Below are positions 25,173 to 35,049 of a stretch of DNA of 64,000 bases, piece by piece. Each line of letters begins with the position of its first letter. Position 1 is the first letter of the stretch. The translations under genes and the position numbers were made by a program. The stretch lies in contig CAYPGQ010000008.1 in NCBI GenBank assembly GCA_964410125.1, positions 26,823 to 90,822 of the forward strand, in the 5' to 3' direction. The stretch is from G020348385 sp964410125. Lineage in GTDB: Bacteria > Acidobacteriota > Aminicenantia > Aminicenantales > Aminicenantaceae. The notes under the pieces were generated by a model. That model was given only the letters and a program-made list of their open reading frames with translations. It had not been told where the DNA came from and searched no databases.

Positions 25173-27164
25173 TTACAAACCTGAAGCAGGACCGGACAGC
25201 GCACGTTTCACATATTTTTCGAACCAGGCGATGACACGGTTCAGGAGATCGATCTGATGTTTTTCTTCACGGATTCCATGTCCTTCACGAGGATACACAA
25301 CAAATTCCGTTTCCATTCCGTAGCGTCTCAATCCGCGATAGAATTGCTGGCATTGGCCGATGGGATCGGTCACGTCATTTTCTCCCGTCAGAAGCAAGGT
25401 CGGGGTTTTGACGTTTTTGACGAATGTCACAGGAGACCTTTCCTGGAACAACTCCAGATTCTCGTAGGGGTTTCCCAAATACCAAGTGTCGTAAGCATTG
25501 ATGGGAGCCAGCTCTGTCCCATACTCGCTTGCTAGGTCAGTCATTGGTGCCCCTGAGACTGCAGCCTTGAAGCGATCCGTCTGGGTCACTGCCCAGGCCG
25601 CCATGTACCCACCGTAGGACCAGCCTCCGATTCCTAAGCGATCGGGATCAGCGATGCCTTCTTCGATCAAATAATCCACACCCGCTATAACATCTTTGTA
25701 ATCACCTCCGCCCCAGTCACTCCGGTTGGCTGTGACAAAGTCATGGCCATATCCAATAGAACCCCGGATATTGGGATACAGCACGGCAAAACCATGTTGG
25801 GCCAGGAGTTGCCCCCAGGAATGGAAGCTGTCAGACCATCTTCCTGCCGGGCCGCCATGGACCAACACAATGAGAGGATACCGTTCGCTTTCCTTTGATC
25901 CCTTAGGTTTTAAAAGGCCGGCCTCAATCATCTTCCCGTCAAAGCTCGGATAAGTGAAAATCTCGAGTGCAATGACGGGAATGACGTCCCAATCGGTGTT
26001 AAAACGGGAAACCTTCTCCGCCTCTCCCGGTTTTTTGGATATCCATAGTTCTGGTGCCTGAGTTGCAGTCTGCCCGACAAAAGCTAAAAAGTCCTTGGCT
26101 TTTGCGAATGAACCTGAGACAGGGACCGGAAAGGGTTTTACCATTTTTGCGTGGGCCTCAATATGGATCTCATAAAGCGCATTGCTAAAACCTTTTGGTG
26201 CTTGCAGGATTATGTTGTCGTTGTCAAGCCACACAAACGACCTGATGGAACGATCAAGGGAGGTGTTGGTGAGATTAGTTGCCTTCCCACCTCTAGTTGA
26301 CATGACGTAGAGATCATGTGCGGTTGGACCATTGAAGCGAGTACCCGCGTACGCGATGTTTTTGCCATCAGGGGAGATTTCGATTCCTCCGAAAGGCTGC
26401 GCTGGCCTGGCTATTTCTTTGAGTTTCCCGTCTATTATTTGCAGAGCATACAGACGTTCGGTCAGCAGTTCAGGGGAATTTTGATCTGTGGCCGTGACAA
26501 TCAATCTTTTTCCATCAGGAGTCCAGCAGTAAGAAGATATACGCCACTCTCCTTTGGTAAGCTGAATCACTTCCTTAGTTGACATATCCATCATCCACAA
26601 TCTCGTTGGTGCATCGTCTAGGTCTACGACCCGGGCATCGTCTTTATTCTTTTGTTTTTTTTCTTCTTCCTCAGTTTTGGGTTCGGAAGCCATGTAGACA
26701 ATCCGCTTCCCGTCTGGCGACCATTCGAATGACTGAATGCTGGTTTTACTGTCGGTCAAAGCCTCGGCCTCTCCGCCATTTAAAGAAATAAGATAAATTT
26801 GTGTTTTTTCCGTTCGGCTTGACAGGAAAGCCAGTGTCTCACTATCTGGAGACCAGCGTGGATGGCTGTCTCTTTTTTCCGAAGTAGTAAAGTGTATCAG
26901 ATGTCTGCTCTCTGTGTCATAAACCCAGATGTCACTATTCCGCGTTGTTCCTTTAACCGGTTCGGTGACAACCATAGCTATGTGAAACTCGTCTGAGGAA
27001 AGCTGGAGATCCCCGATGTGCCTGATTTTTAATATCTGTTCAGGGGTAAGCTTTTTTGTTCCTGCTTCCGAACTGTAAAAAGATAAAGCAGGGGAGGACA
27101 GGATAAGTAAGGAGAAAAATACTGAAAAACAAAGACAACCCAATATTTTTTTGTTATATAGCAT
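25173..27164 (-). CDS. Exported S9-family peptidase (acylaminoacyl/dipeptidyl peptidase type)
   Basis: A 663-residue protein with a signal peptide (residues 1-~28), starting at ATG 27164 behind AGGAGG. The propeller (residues ~40-390) has repeats such as PRWSPDSETLAFLSS and FEWSPDGKRIVYMAS, plus a Lys/Glu-rich insert (EEEEKKQKNKDD) at ~165-175. The hydrolase triad is S516 (GGWSYGGYM), D597 (TGENDVTD) and H629 (REGHG). It differs enough from the S9 protein at 21-23 kb to be an ancient paralogue. A good promoter lies upstream. It is probably another extracellular peptide-degrading enzyme. Confidence 0.94.
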   Translation of the reverse strand: MLYNKKILGCLCFSVFFSLLILSSPALSFYSSEAGTKKLTPEQILKIRHIGDLQLSSDEFHIAMVVTEPVKGTTRNSDIWVYDTESRHLIHFTTSEKRDSHPRWSPDSETLAFLSSRTEKTQIYLISLNGGEAEALTDSKTSIQSFEWSPDGKRIVYMASEPKTEEEEKKQKNKDDARVVDLDDAPTRLWMMDMSTKEVIQLTKGEWRISSYCWTPDGKRLIVTATDQNSPELLTERLYALQIIDGKLKEIARPAQPFGGIEISPDGKNIAYAGTRFNGPTAHDLYVMSTRGGKATNLTNTSLDRSIRSFVWLDNDNIILQAPKGFSNALYEIHIEAHAKMVKPFPVPVSGSFAKAKDFLAFVGQTATQAPELWISKKPGEAEKVSRFNTDWDVIPVIALEIFTYPSFDGKMIEAGLLKPKGSKESERYPLIVLVHGGPAGRWSDSFHSWGQLLAQHGFAVLYPNIRGSIGYGHDFVTANRSDWGGGDYKDVIAGVDYLIEEGIADPDRLGIGGWSYGGYMAAWAVTQTDRFKAAVSGAPMTDLASEYGTELAPINAYDTWYLGNPYENLELFQERSPVTFVKNVKTPTLLLTGENDVTDPIGQCQQFYRGLRRYGMETEFVVYPREGHGIREEKHQIDLLNRVIAWFEKYVKRALSGPASGL

Positions 27165-27187
27165 AATAACCTCCTGTTAGATGAAAT

Positions 27188-27216
27188 ATTTTAATTTTCA
27201 CAGGGAATTATTTCAA
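27188..27216 (-). promoter_or_regulatory. Sigma70-type promoter of the S9 peptidase gene
   Basis: On the minus strand TTGAAA (27216-27211), a 17-nt spacer and TAAAAT (27193-27188), ending 23 nt before ATG 27164. Confidence 0.5.
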
Positions 27217-27249
27217 TAGGTTTGATCGATGGCTTTACGTTATCTGTTT

Positions 27250-29838
27250 TTATTCGTATCGCAAAGAATCAGCCGGATTGGAAAGGGCTGCTTTCAATGT
27301 CTGAAAGATCACCGATAACAAGGCTACAGCTAGAGTTATCAGTCCAGCTATAATAAATGGCCTAAGGCCTATCGCCGTTCTGAAAGCAAAGGCCCGTAGC
27401 CATCTGTTTACCGCAAAATAGGCCGCCGGCCAGGCCAGGACGTTGGCTATGATCACCCACCGGACATATTTGCCAGTAAACATCATGACGATACCGGCGA
27501 CGCTTGAACCGAGGACCTTTCGAATCCCGATCTCTTTGGTTCGCTGTTCGGTGCTGTATGCGGCAAGACCGAAGATGCCAAGACAAGCAACAAAAACAGT
27601 TAGTTGACAAAAAGAAACCAAAAGCGATGCCAGGCGTCTTTCCTCATCATAGGCTCGAAGATGGAGATCATCCACGTACGCATAATCGAATATCTGTTCG
27701 GGGAAAAGCCCATAAACAACCTCTCGAATCCGTGAAATGACTTCCTGGTTTCTTGCCGAGGGGAGTCGGACGACAAGCTCACCCGCTGTCTCATCCGCGT
27801 GGAACAAAACAGTTGGGTAGATTCGGGAATGAATAGAATTTGTGTTCCAATCCTTGAGTATCCCGATGATACGGTAAGCTTTTTCTCCCCGATAAAGGAA
27901 TTGACCAACAGGATCTTCAAGATCGAGACCCTTGGCAGCCGTCTCGTTGAGGAGAACAGCTTCAATGTCAGCAGTTCTCCCGTATTCAAAATTCCTTCCT
28001 GCAGCGAGCTTCAATTCCATGGCAGGGATGAAATCTTCATCGACCTCAAGAGACTGAACAATCATGCCTTTTTCCTCAGTTTGGCCTTCGATCCGAACAG
28101 TAGAGATACTGCGATTCTGGGCTGAGGGAAATTTGTCAACAGAAGCCGCAGCCAAAACCCCGGTCCGGCTTAGTATTTGTTCCTTGACAACAGGAGCGTT
28201 TTTGAGACGGGAGGTATCTCGATTGTTCAGAACGATCAGATTGTCCTTGTTAAATCCCAGGTCTTTGGTTTCAGAATAGCGCACTTGTTTGAGGACAACA
28301 AGAGTGCAGACAATCAAGGCGCCTGCAATGAAGAACTGGGCACCAACCAAAATTCTCCGTAATCCCGATTTTGAAGGCCCTCGGGGAACTCCGGATCGGA
28401 ATATGATTGCAGCCTGGAACCGGGAGAGAAAAATAGCCGGATAGGATCCTGCAAGAAAACCCACGATGATTATCATAACGGCAACAGCGGGAAGAATCCA
28501 CGGTGTGGAAAGGACTCCCAGGTTAAGGATTTTGCCAAGATACACGTCTAGACGGGGTTTAAAAAAGGAAAAAAGGACGAGCCCCAGTCCCATGGCTATG
28601 GAGGTTAGGAGAAGTGATTCCATCAGGAATTGTTTTATCAGATGAGTACGCGTGGCACCGCACGTCTTGCGAATGCCCACTTCTTTCAATCTGCCGGCGA
28701 TTTTTGCCGTGGATAAGTTAATAAAATTGATTGCGGCAATTATTAGGATGAGGAGCGCGACAGCGGAAAAAATATACAACCTTGTGATGCTGCCCGAGTT
28801 GTCCAAGTCATTGTTCATGCCGTAAGATGCATTATTTATGTAGATCTTATCAAGCGGCTGCAAATAGTAGGAGGCTTCCTTTTCGTCTTCGTCGAGATGG
28901 GACCGGGCAAGAGCGGTGATTTTTTCATCGACAGTTTTTGGGTCGGCACCCCTCCGGAGACGGACAAAGGTCGTAATCCTTCCCCAGCTTTCCCATTGTC
29001 TGATCGCTTCGCCGTAGGTTTGATGAAGTGAGGCAAAAGATGTGATCATGCTTGTCCTGAGGGCAGTATTAGAAGGCATTTTCTTCATTACTCCTGTGAC
29101 CTGGAACTCAAATGTCCTGTGTAGTGTAAGGCGGAGAGTTTTTCCTATGGGATTCCCAGCGCCAAAATATTTCCGGGCCAAGGTTTCATCGATAATAACG
29201 GTAAAGGGTGCTTCGAGAGCTGTTTTGGGATTACCTCGAAAAAGGGGAATGGCAAAAACCTCTAGGATCTCTTGTTCGGCAAAGAACATCTTTTTTTCCT
29301 TAAAATCTTTCTCTTCGATCTGTATCGGCACATTGTGCCTTCTCAGGATGCGGACACTCTCCTCGATCTCCGGTACGGATTCCTCTGCGGCTGGACCGAA
29401 TGGGGGAGCGACCACGGCGTTCAGAAGGACTTTGCCTCCCATCGGGATTTGTCCGTTTATCCTGAAAATACGATCCTTGTTTGGGTGCATGGTTTCGAAG
29501 CTTAACTCATGAATGACATAGCTGGCCATAAGCAGGCATGCAGCCAAACCCACAGCTAAGCCGATTATGTTAAGGAAAGCATACCTTTTATGCCTGAGGA
29601 TATTCCTGTAGGCCAATTTGAAATAATTGTTTAGCATGTCGACACTCCTATAGATAAGATTTGTGGCAAACATCGGCAGGGATTTCAAAACCTGCGACAA
29701 ATACCAGGATCGGGCTGCACGAAGTCCATACTCGTTTACCATCTCCTGATATATTTCTTCATAATCTCCTACAACGGATGTTCCTGATAACCGGGCCAGA
29801 AACCAGGCAGCTACCTGAGGTGGCTTTGTGTTTTTCAT
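27250..29838 (-). CDS. Prefix-domain-2 FtsX/MacB-type permease, PadR-linked
   Basis: An 862-residue permease. Residues 1-67 are a soluble prefix with PPQVAAWFLARL, VVGDYEEIYQE and SWYLSQVLKSLP, matching the permease prefix domain 2 pattern. Met68 begins the usual core (MLNNYFKLAYRNILRHKRY), with TM1 next, two periplasmic domains, and FtsX motifs KEVGIRKTCGA and KEIGIRKVLGS; the C terminus is NPADSLRYE. The PadR gene ends 10 nt upstream, so they form one transcript. AGGAGT lies 6 nt before the Met68 codon, permitting a shorter product. The ATPase partner is not encoded nearby and the substrate is unknown. Confidence 0.9.
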   Translation of the reverse strand: MKNTKPPQVAAWFLARLSGTSVVGDYEEIYQEMVNEYGLRAARSWYLSQVLKSLPMFATNLIYRSVDMLNNYFKLAYRNILRHKRYAFLNIIGLAVGLAACLLMASYVIHELSFETMHPNKDRIFRINGQIPMGGKVLLNAVVAPPFGPAAEESVPEIEESVRILRRHNVPIQIEEKDFKEKKMFFAEQEILEVFAIPLFRGNPKTALEAPFTVIIDETLARKYFGAGNPIGKTLRLTLHRTFEFQVTGVMKKMPSNTALRTSMITSFASLHQTYGEAIRQWESWGRITTFVRLRRGADPKTVDEKITALARSHLDEDEKEASYYLQPLDKIYINNASYGMNNDLDNSGSITRLYIFSAVALLILIIAAINFINLSTAKIAGRLKEVGIRKTCGATRTHLIKQFLMESLLLTSIAMGLGLVLFSFFKPRLDVYLGKILNLGVLSTPWILPAVAVMIIIVGFLAGSYPAIFLSRFQAAIIFRSGVPRGPSKSGLRRILVGAQFFIAGALIVCTLVVLKQVRYSETKDLGFNKDNLIVLNNRDTSRLKNAPVVKEQILSRTGVLAAASVDKFPSAQNRSISTVRIEGQTEEKGMIVQSLEVDEDFIPAMELKLAAGRNFEYGRTADIEAVLLNETAAKGLDLEDPVGQFLYRGEKAYRIIGILKDWNTNSIHSRIYPTVLFHADETAGELVVRLPSARNQEVISRIREVVYGLFPEQIFDYAYVDDLHLRAYDEERRLASLLVSFCQLTVFVACLGIFGLAAYSTEQRTKEIGIRKVLGSSVAGIVMMFTGKYVRWVIIANVLAWPAAYFAVNRWLRAFAFRTAIGLRPFIIAGLITLAVALLSVIFQTLKAALSNPADSLRYE
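29635..29649 (-). promoter_or_regulatory. Internal SD and ATG in the 27-30 kb permease
   Basis: AGGAGT (29649-29644), a 6-nt spacer and ATG (29637-29635), the codon of Met68 at the prefix/core boundary. The SD is within codons for R-S. Confidence 0.45.
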
Positions 29839-29848
29839 CTATATCCTG

Positions 29849-30172
29849 TCAGCTCCCGTTATTTAGTTCAGGAATAACTTTCCACAATTTAATCTGATGC
29901 TGACGAGCAGCTTCCAAAGCTTCTTTTCCCTCTAGGGTAAGCCTGTAATAAGACCTGCTTCTGCCGCCTCGTTTTGGCATTGGATCAGCCGACCGTTTCA
30001 TCAGGTATTCTTTGCGAACGAGCTGATCCAGGGCAAAATAAAGTCCTCCCATGGTGTAAGTTTTGCCAAAAATCTTGGAGACCTCACGGTTGATAGGTAC
30101 ACCGTATGCGTTATCTTTCAGCTTAAGGACAGCGATAAGGATGGCTTCTTCCAGTCGGGTCAATAAATCCAT
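29849..30172 (-). CDS. PadR-family transcriptional regulator (short type)
   Basis: A 107-residue winged-helix protein: LTRLEEAILIAVLKLKDNAY starts helix 1, GGLYFALDQLVRKEYLMK is the recognition region, and RGGRSRSYYRLTLEGKEAL is the diagnostic PadR wing and following helix. The longer C-terminal helix of classical PadR is shortened. Tandem ATGs lie at 30175/30172; the second has the better distance from GGAGG. PadR proteins usually repress their own operon, here with the adjacent permease. The gene is divergent from another PadR gene at 30467; the ~294-bp gap holds one promoter, a dyad and no recognisable gene. Confidence 0.92.
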   Translation of the reverse strand: MDLLTRLEEAILIAVLKLKDNAYGVPINREVSKIFGKTYTMGGLYFALDQLVRKEYLMKRSADPMPKRGGRSRSYYRLTLEGKEALEAARQHQIKLWKVIPELNNGS

Positions 30173-30225
30173 CATGCCTCCATATCTATTTGATTACAAT
30201 ATATAATACGCTCGAAACACATAAA

Positions 30226-30238
30226 AGGTTGCCAACCT
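30226..30238. promoter_or_regulatory. 13-bp palindrome upstream of PadR gene
   Basis: AGGTTGCCAACCT has perfect 6-bp arms around one central base, 54 nt upstream of the minus-strand PadR start. It is a candidate operator; no strong -35/-10 pair aligns with it. Confidence 0.35.
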
Positions 30239-30410
30239 GAATTATTTACCCTTCGGACAAGCCGATCTCAATACATCGGATGCGTTGAAGCCAATTCGCG
30301 GCATATAATAATGCAGCTTAATAGGGCACTTCCTCATATCCTTCAATGCTAGGGTGGGGCGGAGGATCTTTGCAATATAAAAATCCAGGCTAACAAATAT
30401 TGAAAAAATA

Positions 30411-30439
30411 TTGACTTCACGCTTCATATGTTTTATTAT
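30411..30439 (+). promoter_or_regulatory. Sigma70-type promoter for PadR-permease operon
   Basis: TTGACT (30411-30416), a 17-nt spacer and TATTAT (30434-30439), 27 nt before ATG 30467. An AT-rich repeat, AATATT-N5-AATATT, lies just upstream and overlaps the -35 region. Confidence 0.65.
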
Positions 30440-30466
30440 GTAAGGGATATAAGTGATGAGGAAAAA

Positions 30467-30787
30467 ATGAAATTTCTATCGAGGCCTGAGGAAATCATCC
30501 TTTTTACGATTTTGAAGCTAAAAAAAGACGCTTATTGTGTTCCGATACGCGAAAAAGCATCTGAAATATCAGGCAAGGAGTGGTCTTTTGGGGCTGTATA
30601 TGTGCCGCTCCACCGCCTCGAAAAAAAGGGATTCGTGAAATCCTGTTTTGATGATCCAACGCCCATAAGGGGAGGGAGGAGCAGGCGTATTTACAAATTG
30701 ACTGCAGCTGGCATGAAGGCACTGGCTGAAGTCAGGGAACTTCAAGAAAACATGTGGGCAGAAACTCCGGAATTTTCCCATGAATAA
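30467..30787 (+). CDS. PadR-family transcriptional regulator (short type)
   Basis: A 106-residue protein starting at ATG 30467, with GAGG 6 nt upstream; the open frame from 30428 reads through the promoter and is rejected. MKFLSRPEEIILFTILKLKK, the recognition-helix region FGAVYVPLHRLEKKGFVKS, and the wing RGGRSRRIYKLTAAGMKAL are PadR features. Its last 8 nt overlap the start of the permease gene, implying coupled translation. It probably represses the promoter directly upstream and responds to a signal sensed by itself or by the permease. Confidence 0.92.
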   Translation: MKFLSRPEEIILFTILKLKKDAYCVPIREKASEISGKEWSFGAVYVPLHRLEKKGFVKSCFDDPTPIRGGRSRRIYKLTAAGMKALAEVRELQENMWAETPEFSHE

Positions 30788-33362
30788 GACCAATCCTCCT
30801 CGAATACTCGAAAAGGTGCTTGGCTACATCCTGCCAAAATATGTGGGACATACAGCTCTGGGTGACTTTGCAGAAGAATATGATCGCGTCGCCAATAAAC
30901 GGGGTAATGGCCCTGCTAATTTTTGGTATGTACTCCAAATTTTAAAGTCTATCCCTGCATTCATAAGAAATTCCATTCGATGGGGGTTTGTGATGTTCCG
31001 AAACTACATGAAGGTCACTTTAAGGACCATCCATAGGCATAAGTGTTTTTCATTCATCAATATTGTCGGCCTTGCCGTAGGAATGGCCTGCGTTATCATC
31101 ATTTTGCTATGGGTTCAGTATGAACTGAGTTTTGATAAACACCATGAAAAGGAGGAACGGATTTTCCGGATAGCATCTGAATCACATGCATATCCTCCTC
31201 CAACAAAGACTGTTGTCACACCACCCCCGATGGCTTCAGCGCTTGTACAGGAGTTTCCCGAAATAGAGGCGTCCGCTCGACTTTCTAGAGGAGGCGGAAA
31301 CAAACTTTTCTCTTACAGGAATAAGCATTTTTATGAATCCTATTTTGCTGTCGATCCCAGTTTTTTTAAAATCTTCACGTTTGACTTCGTAGAAGGAGAA
31401 GCCAGTACAGCATTAAACGATCCATATTCGGTTGTTTTGTCTGAAGGCCAGGCAAGAAAGTTATTCGGCAGCCAGAATCCGATAGGCCAGATCATTCAAT
31501 TCGATGAAAAAACGGATTTGACAGTCACTGGGATAATTAAAAACATCCCTTCAAATTCTCATCTGATGAGGGATATTTTTATCCCGTTTGAAACTTGGGG
31601 AAAACTGTACGAGGAGCCACTCCATCATTGGGGATACTGGAGCTTTTATACATATATTTTAACCAGACCAAATGTGAATAATGAGGAAATTGAAACAAAA
31701 TTTCCGGTATTTGCAGAAAAACACGGGATTCCCAAGCAGAAGCTTTTTCTACAGCCCCTTCTAGACATCCATCTCCACTCGCATTTTCAAGGAGAAATCA
31801 GCCCCAATACAAACGTGTTGACTTTGCTGTTGTTCGGATCGATCGCCATACTGATCCTAATAATCGCTTGTATTAATTACATGAATTTAACGACCGCTCG
31901 TGCTAGTGCCCGGCTTAAAGAAGTCGGTACTCGAAAGGTTGTCGGTGCCCATAGGAGCCAGATCGCTCGGCAATTCTTAGGAGAATCCTTCCTTATGGCA
32001 CTATTGTCTTTGATCATTTCCCTTTTCCTTGTGCAAATGTTTGTCCCTTATTTCAATTCTCTGGCAGAACGGCATTTAACATTTAACGGGCATAGTATCC
32101 TCCAGATATTTCCTGGGATCCTATTGCTAATATTAAGCGTTGGAATGTTAGCTGGCAGTTATCCGGCTTTATTGTTGTCTTCGTTCAAGCCAATAACTGT
32201 TTTTAGGGGAGGAGGGGAAAAAGGATCTCAGAAGAGAAGGCTGCGCAATGTGCTTGTCGCTGTGCAGTTTTCTATTTCGCTCATCCTTATCATTTCCACT
32301 TTGCTTGTCAAAAGCCAGCTTGATTATGTGAGAGATAAGGAGATGGGATTCGATAGAGATCAGATTTTGGTCGTTCCGTTGCACGATAATAAAATCCGCC
32401 AAAATGTCGGACCAGTCCTCGACGAACTAAAACGAAATCCTCGGATTCTTTATGCAGCTTCTTCCATGCATTTGCCCAATGACGTGGGAGCCTCGACAAC
32501 GATCAAATGGCCCGGAAAACCAGAGGAAGAGCAGACTTGGGTCAAAGTAAGTGAGGTTAGCTATGATTATACGGAACTTTATGGGATAAAAATCCTCTCA
32601 GGGAGAAGTTTTTCGCGGGAATATCCATCCGACGAAAACGGCGCTTTTCTGGTCAATGAGAGTGCTAAGAGACTTATGGGAGAGGATTTTCGTCTGGGTA
32701 TAGGATTGAGCCATTGGGGAAGGCCTGAACCCTCTGGACAGATCGTGGGCGTCATGAAGGACTTCCATCTCAATTCCATTCATGAAGAAATCAAACCAAT
32801 GTATATTTATCTGAAGCCCGATCGAGGCCAGCATTTATCCATAAAAATTAAGGGGGGACGTCTCCCAGAGACAATTGCATATATTCGGCAAACCATGGAA
32901 AAATTCTCTCCCCTTTATCCTTTCGAATACCACTTCTTCGATGATCTTTTCAATACGGCCTATATTGAAGAGCAAAAAATGGGAAGTATGTTCGGTGTGT
33001 TTGCGCTGATAGCTGTGTTTATCGCCTGCATGGGAGTGTTTGGGCTGTCCGCGTTTTTGGCCGAACAGAAAAGAAAAGAAATCGGCATAAGGAAGGTATT
33101 GGGGGCCTCGGTGTCCAAAATCGTATATATGCTAACTCGAGATCTGTTGTGGCTTGTCCTGTTTGCCAATATCATCGGCTGGCCTGTAGCTTATTATGCG
33201 ATGAGCCGCTGGCTCCAGAATTTCGCCTATCGTACAGATATACATATTGGGATTTTCCTTTTATCCTCTATTCTGATTCTCTTGATTTCCTTTGTCACAC
33301 TCAGTTACCAGGCCATCAAAGCTGCCCGGGCCAATCCTGTGGACTCTTTAAGGTACGAGTAG
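30780..33362 (+). CDS. Prefix-domain-2 FtsX/MacB-type permease, PadR-linked
   Basis: An 860-residue permease with the prefix (residues 1-71: PPRILEKVLGYILP, ALGDFAEEYDR), Met72 opening the core (MFRNYMKVTLRTIHRHK), TM1, two periplasmic domains and FtsX motifs KEVGTRKVVGAH and KEIGIRKVLGAS. It ends in NPVDSLRYE. ATG 30780 lies inside the last codons of padR. GGGGG precedes Met72 by 6 nt within W-G codons. It shares architecture with the divergent permease at 27-30 kb but their prefix sequences differ widely, so this is not a recent duplication. Confidence 0.9.
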   Translation: MNKTNPPRILEKVLGYILPKYVGHTALGDFAEEYDRVANKRGNGPANFWYVLQILKSIPAFIRNSIRWGFVMFRNYMKVTLRTIHRHKCFSFINIVGLAVGMACVIIILLWVQYELSFDKHHEKEERIFRIASESHAYPPPTKTVVTPPPMASALVQEFPEIEASARLSRGGGNKLFSYRNKHFYESYFAVDPSFFKIFTFDFVEGEASTALNDPYSVVLSEGQARKLFGSQNPIGQIIQFDEKTDLTVTGIIKNIPSNSHLMRDIFIPFETWGKLYEEPLHHWGYWSFYTYILTRPNVNNEEIETKFPVFAEKHGIPKQKLFLQPLLDIHLHSHFQGEISPNTNVLTLLLFGSIAILILIIACINYMNLTTARASARLKEVGTRKVVGAHRSQIARQFLGESFLMALLSLIISLFLVQMFVPYFNSLAERHLTFNGHSILQIFPGILLLILSVGMLAGSYPALLLSSFKPITVFRGGGEKGSQKRRLRNVLVAVQFSISLILIISTLLVKSQLDYVRDKEMGFDRDQILVVPLHDNKIRQNVGPVLDELKRNPRILYAASSMHLPNDVGASTTIKWPGKPEEEQTWVKVSEVSYDYTELYGIKILSGRSFSREYPSDENGAFLVNESAKRLMGEDFRLGIGLSHWGRPEPSGQIVGVMKDFHLNSIHEEIKPMYIYLKPDRGQHLSIKIKGGRLPETIAYIRQTMEKFSPLYPFEYHFFDDLFNTAYIEEQKMGSMFGVFALIAVFIACMGVFGLSAFLAEQKRKEIGIRKVLGASVSKIVYMLTRDLLWLVLFANIIGWPVAYYAMSRWLQNFAYRTDIHIGIFLLSSILILLISFVTLSYQAIKAARANPVDSLRYE
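30982..30995 (+). promoter_or_regulatory. Internal SD and ATG in the 31-33 kb permease
   Basis: GGGGG (30982-30986), a 6-nt spacer and ATG (30993-30995), the codon of Met72 at the prefix/core boundary. Confidence 0.4.
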
Positions 33363-33459
33363 AAATTTCCGCAACTCATCAATCATTTAATTCCCGGTTG
33401 TGTTGCATTATTATCAGGATGATGTATAAATAATCAGGAACAACGGAGGAGACTGGAAA

Positions 33460-35049
33460 ATGAGGAAAACGATTCATACTTTGAACCGCAGGGATTTTAT
33501 CAAACTTACTGCAGCGGCGGGTTTTGCAAGCTTTTTGCCAGGCTGTCGTACCCTCCCAAATAATAAGCATCCCAATGTTCTATTCGTTATTGTCGACGAT
33601 TTGCGTCCTGAATTGGGTTGTTATGGCAATACCGAGATCAAAACTCCCCATTTTGACCGGTTTGCCAAAGAGTCTGTTGTCTTCAAGAGGGCATATTGCC
33701 AAGCCGCAGCCTGCGCACCTTCCAGGGCCAGTGTTATGCTGGGAATGAGGGCCGAATCGACCCGTGTATGGAGCCTTGGCGAAAAATTCCGGGAAATCAA
33801 CCCCGATGCTGTGACCATGCCCCAACATTTTCATAAATTCGGGTATCATACCGTATCCATGGGCAAAATTTTCCACAACCACATGCCGGATCCTGTCTCC
33901 TTCGATGAACCGGACCTCAAGCCGGATAAATACAAAACAAGCGAATTGATCGATCGAGACCCGGAATCTTTCTACCATGACGAAGAACTTAAAAGAGAGC
34001 ATGCCATTGTCAGAGAAGAACGGATAAAGAAAAATCCAAACGCTGCCTACTCGGGCGGTTGGGCATATGGCAGGTCGTGGGAAGCATATGACGGACCCGA
34101 TAATGCGTTTTACGACAGTGCACAGACTGACTTGGCTATTGAAAAATTAAAAAATCTTAAAGAAAATAATCAGCCATTCTATTTGGCTGTGGGATATTAC
34201 AGACCACACCTTCCGTTTGTGGCTCCTAAAAAATACTGGGACCTTTACGACAGGAACAGCCTTTCCATGGCATCGAATCCCTTTTTGTCCAAAAACTCTC
34301 CGCCTATGGCTATTAATTCATGCTATGAATTGAATGCCTGTTATGACCTGGAGCATGTCAAGCACCCCGCAATATATCAAATGCCTGAAGAAACAGCCCG
34401 GCTGCTGAAGCATGGCTACTATGCTTCTGTCAGTTTTGTTGATGCTTGTTTGGGCAGATTGCTGAAAGAATTGAGAAATTTAGGTCTGGATAAAAACACC
34501 ATTGTTGTTGTTTGGGGAGACCACGGTTGGAAACTGGGAGAACATGGGAGCTGGTGCAAACAGACCAATTACAACATCGATACACGCGTTCCACTTCTCA
34601 TTCGAGCGCCAGGGAACTATCAGAGCGGACAATCTTGTAACCAACTGACGGAATTGGTGGATCTATACCCCACGCTTTGTGATCTGACAGGGATCGATAT
34701 CCCCGATAACATGGAGGGAACAAGTTTGAAGCCGATGCTCAAGAATCCCAACCTGGAATTGAAGTCCGCTGTTTTCAGCCACTACCATCAAAAACCCAAA
34801 TCCACACTCGATGGAAATCGTTACATGGGTTATTCCATGGTGACAACAAGATACCATTATGTGGAGTGGTTTTATTGGGATGATGTAAACAAAGTCACTG
34901 GAGATCAAGTGGGTGTTGAGCTGTACGACAATAATATAGATCCGGATGAAAACATCAATATCGCCGGTTTCCCTGAAAATCAAGAGCTGGTTCGGAATCT
35001 ATCTCAACAGTTGAAGGCTGGCTGGCGCGCTTCACTCATACCGCAGTGA
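33460..35049 (+). CDS. Exported sulfatase, iduronate-2-sulfatase-like
   Basis: A 529-residue sulfatase with NRRDFIKLTAAAGFASFLPGC, a Tat-type signal that may end in a lipobox (C29). Catalytic Cys85 is in the C-A-P-S-R motif (85-89), to be converted to formylglycine; VIVDDLRPELGCYG supplies metal-binding Asp46/47 and the iduronate-sulfatase-like sequence. Further features are YRPHLPF and WGDHGWKLGEHG. It would remove sulfate esters from glycans outside the cytoplasm. No sulfatase-maturating enzyme is in the window. SD GGAGG precedes ATG 33460; a weak TTGCAT-N16-TATAAA promoter lies at ~33402-33429. Its 3' end overlaps the convergent permease by 18 nt. Confidence 0.93.
   Translation: MRKTIHTLNRRDFIKLTAAAGFASFLPGCRTLPNNKHPNVLFVIVDDLRPELGCYGNTEIKTPHFDRFAKESVVFKRAYCQAAACAPSRASVMLGMRAESTRVWSLGEKFREINPDAVTMPQHFHKFGYHTVSMGKIFHNHMPDPVSFDEPDLKPDKYKTSELIDRDPESFYHDEELKREHAIVREERIKKNPNAAYSGGWAYGRSWEAYDGPDNAFYDSAQTDLAIEKLKNLKENNQPFYLAVGYYRPHLPFVAPKKYWDLYDRNSLSMASNPFLSKNSPPMAINSCYELNACYDLEHVKHPAIYQMPEETARLLKHGYYASVSFVDACLGRLLKELRNLGLDKNTIVVVWGDHGWKLGEHGSWCKQTNYNIDTRVPLLIRAPGNYQSGQSCNQLTELVDLYPTLCDLTGIDIPDNMEGTSLKPMLKNPNLELKSAVFSHYHQKPKSTLDGNRYMGYSMVTTRYHYVEWFYWDDVNKVTGDQVGVELYDNNIDPDENINIAGFPENQELVRNLSQQLKAGWRASLIPQ

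Noticed and set aside
30242..30427. 61-codon minus-strand open frame between divergent PadR genes
   Set aside because: No SD, no recognised family and it overlaps the promoter at 30411-30439.
27250..33362. Recent tandem duplication as the source of the permease array
   Set aside because: Neighbouring permeases share architecture and FtsX motifs but differ strongly in prefix and periplasmic sequence, so the duplications are old or the modules were acquired separately.
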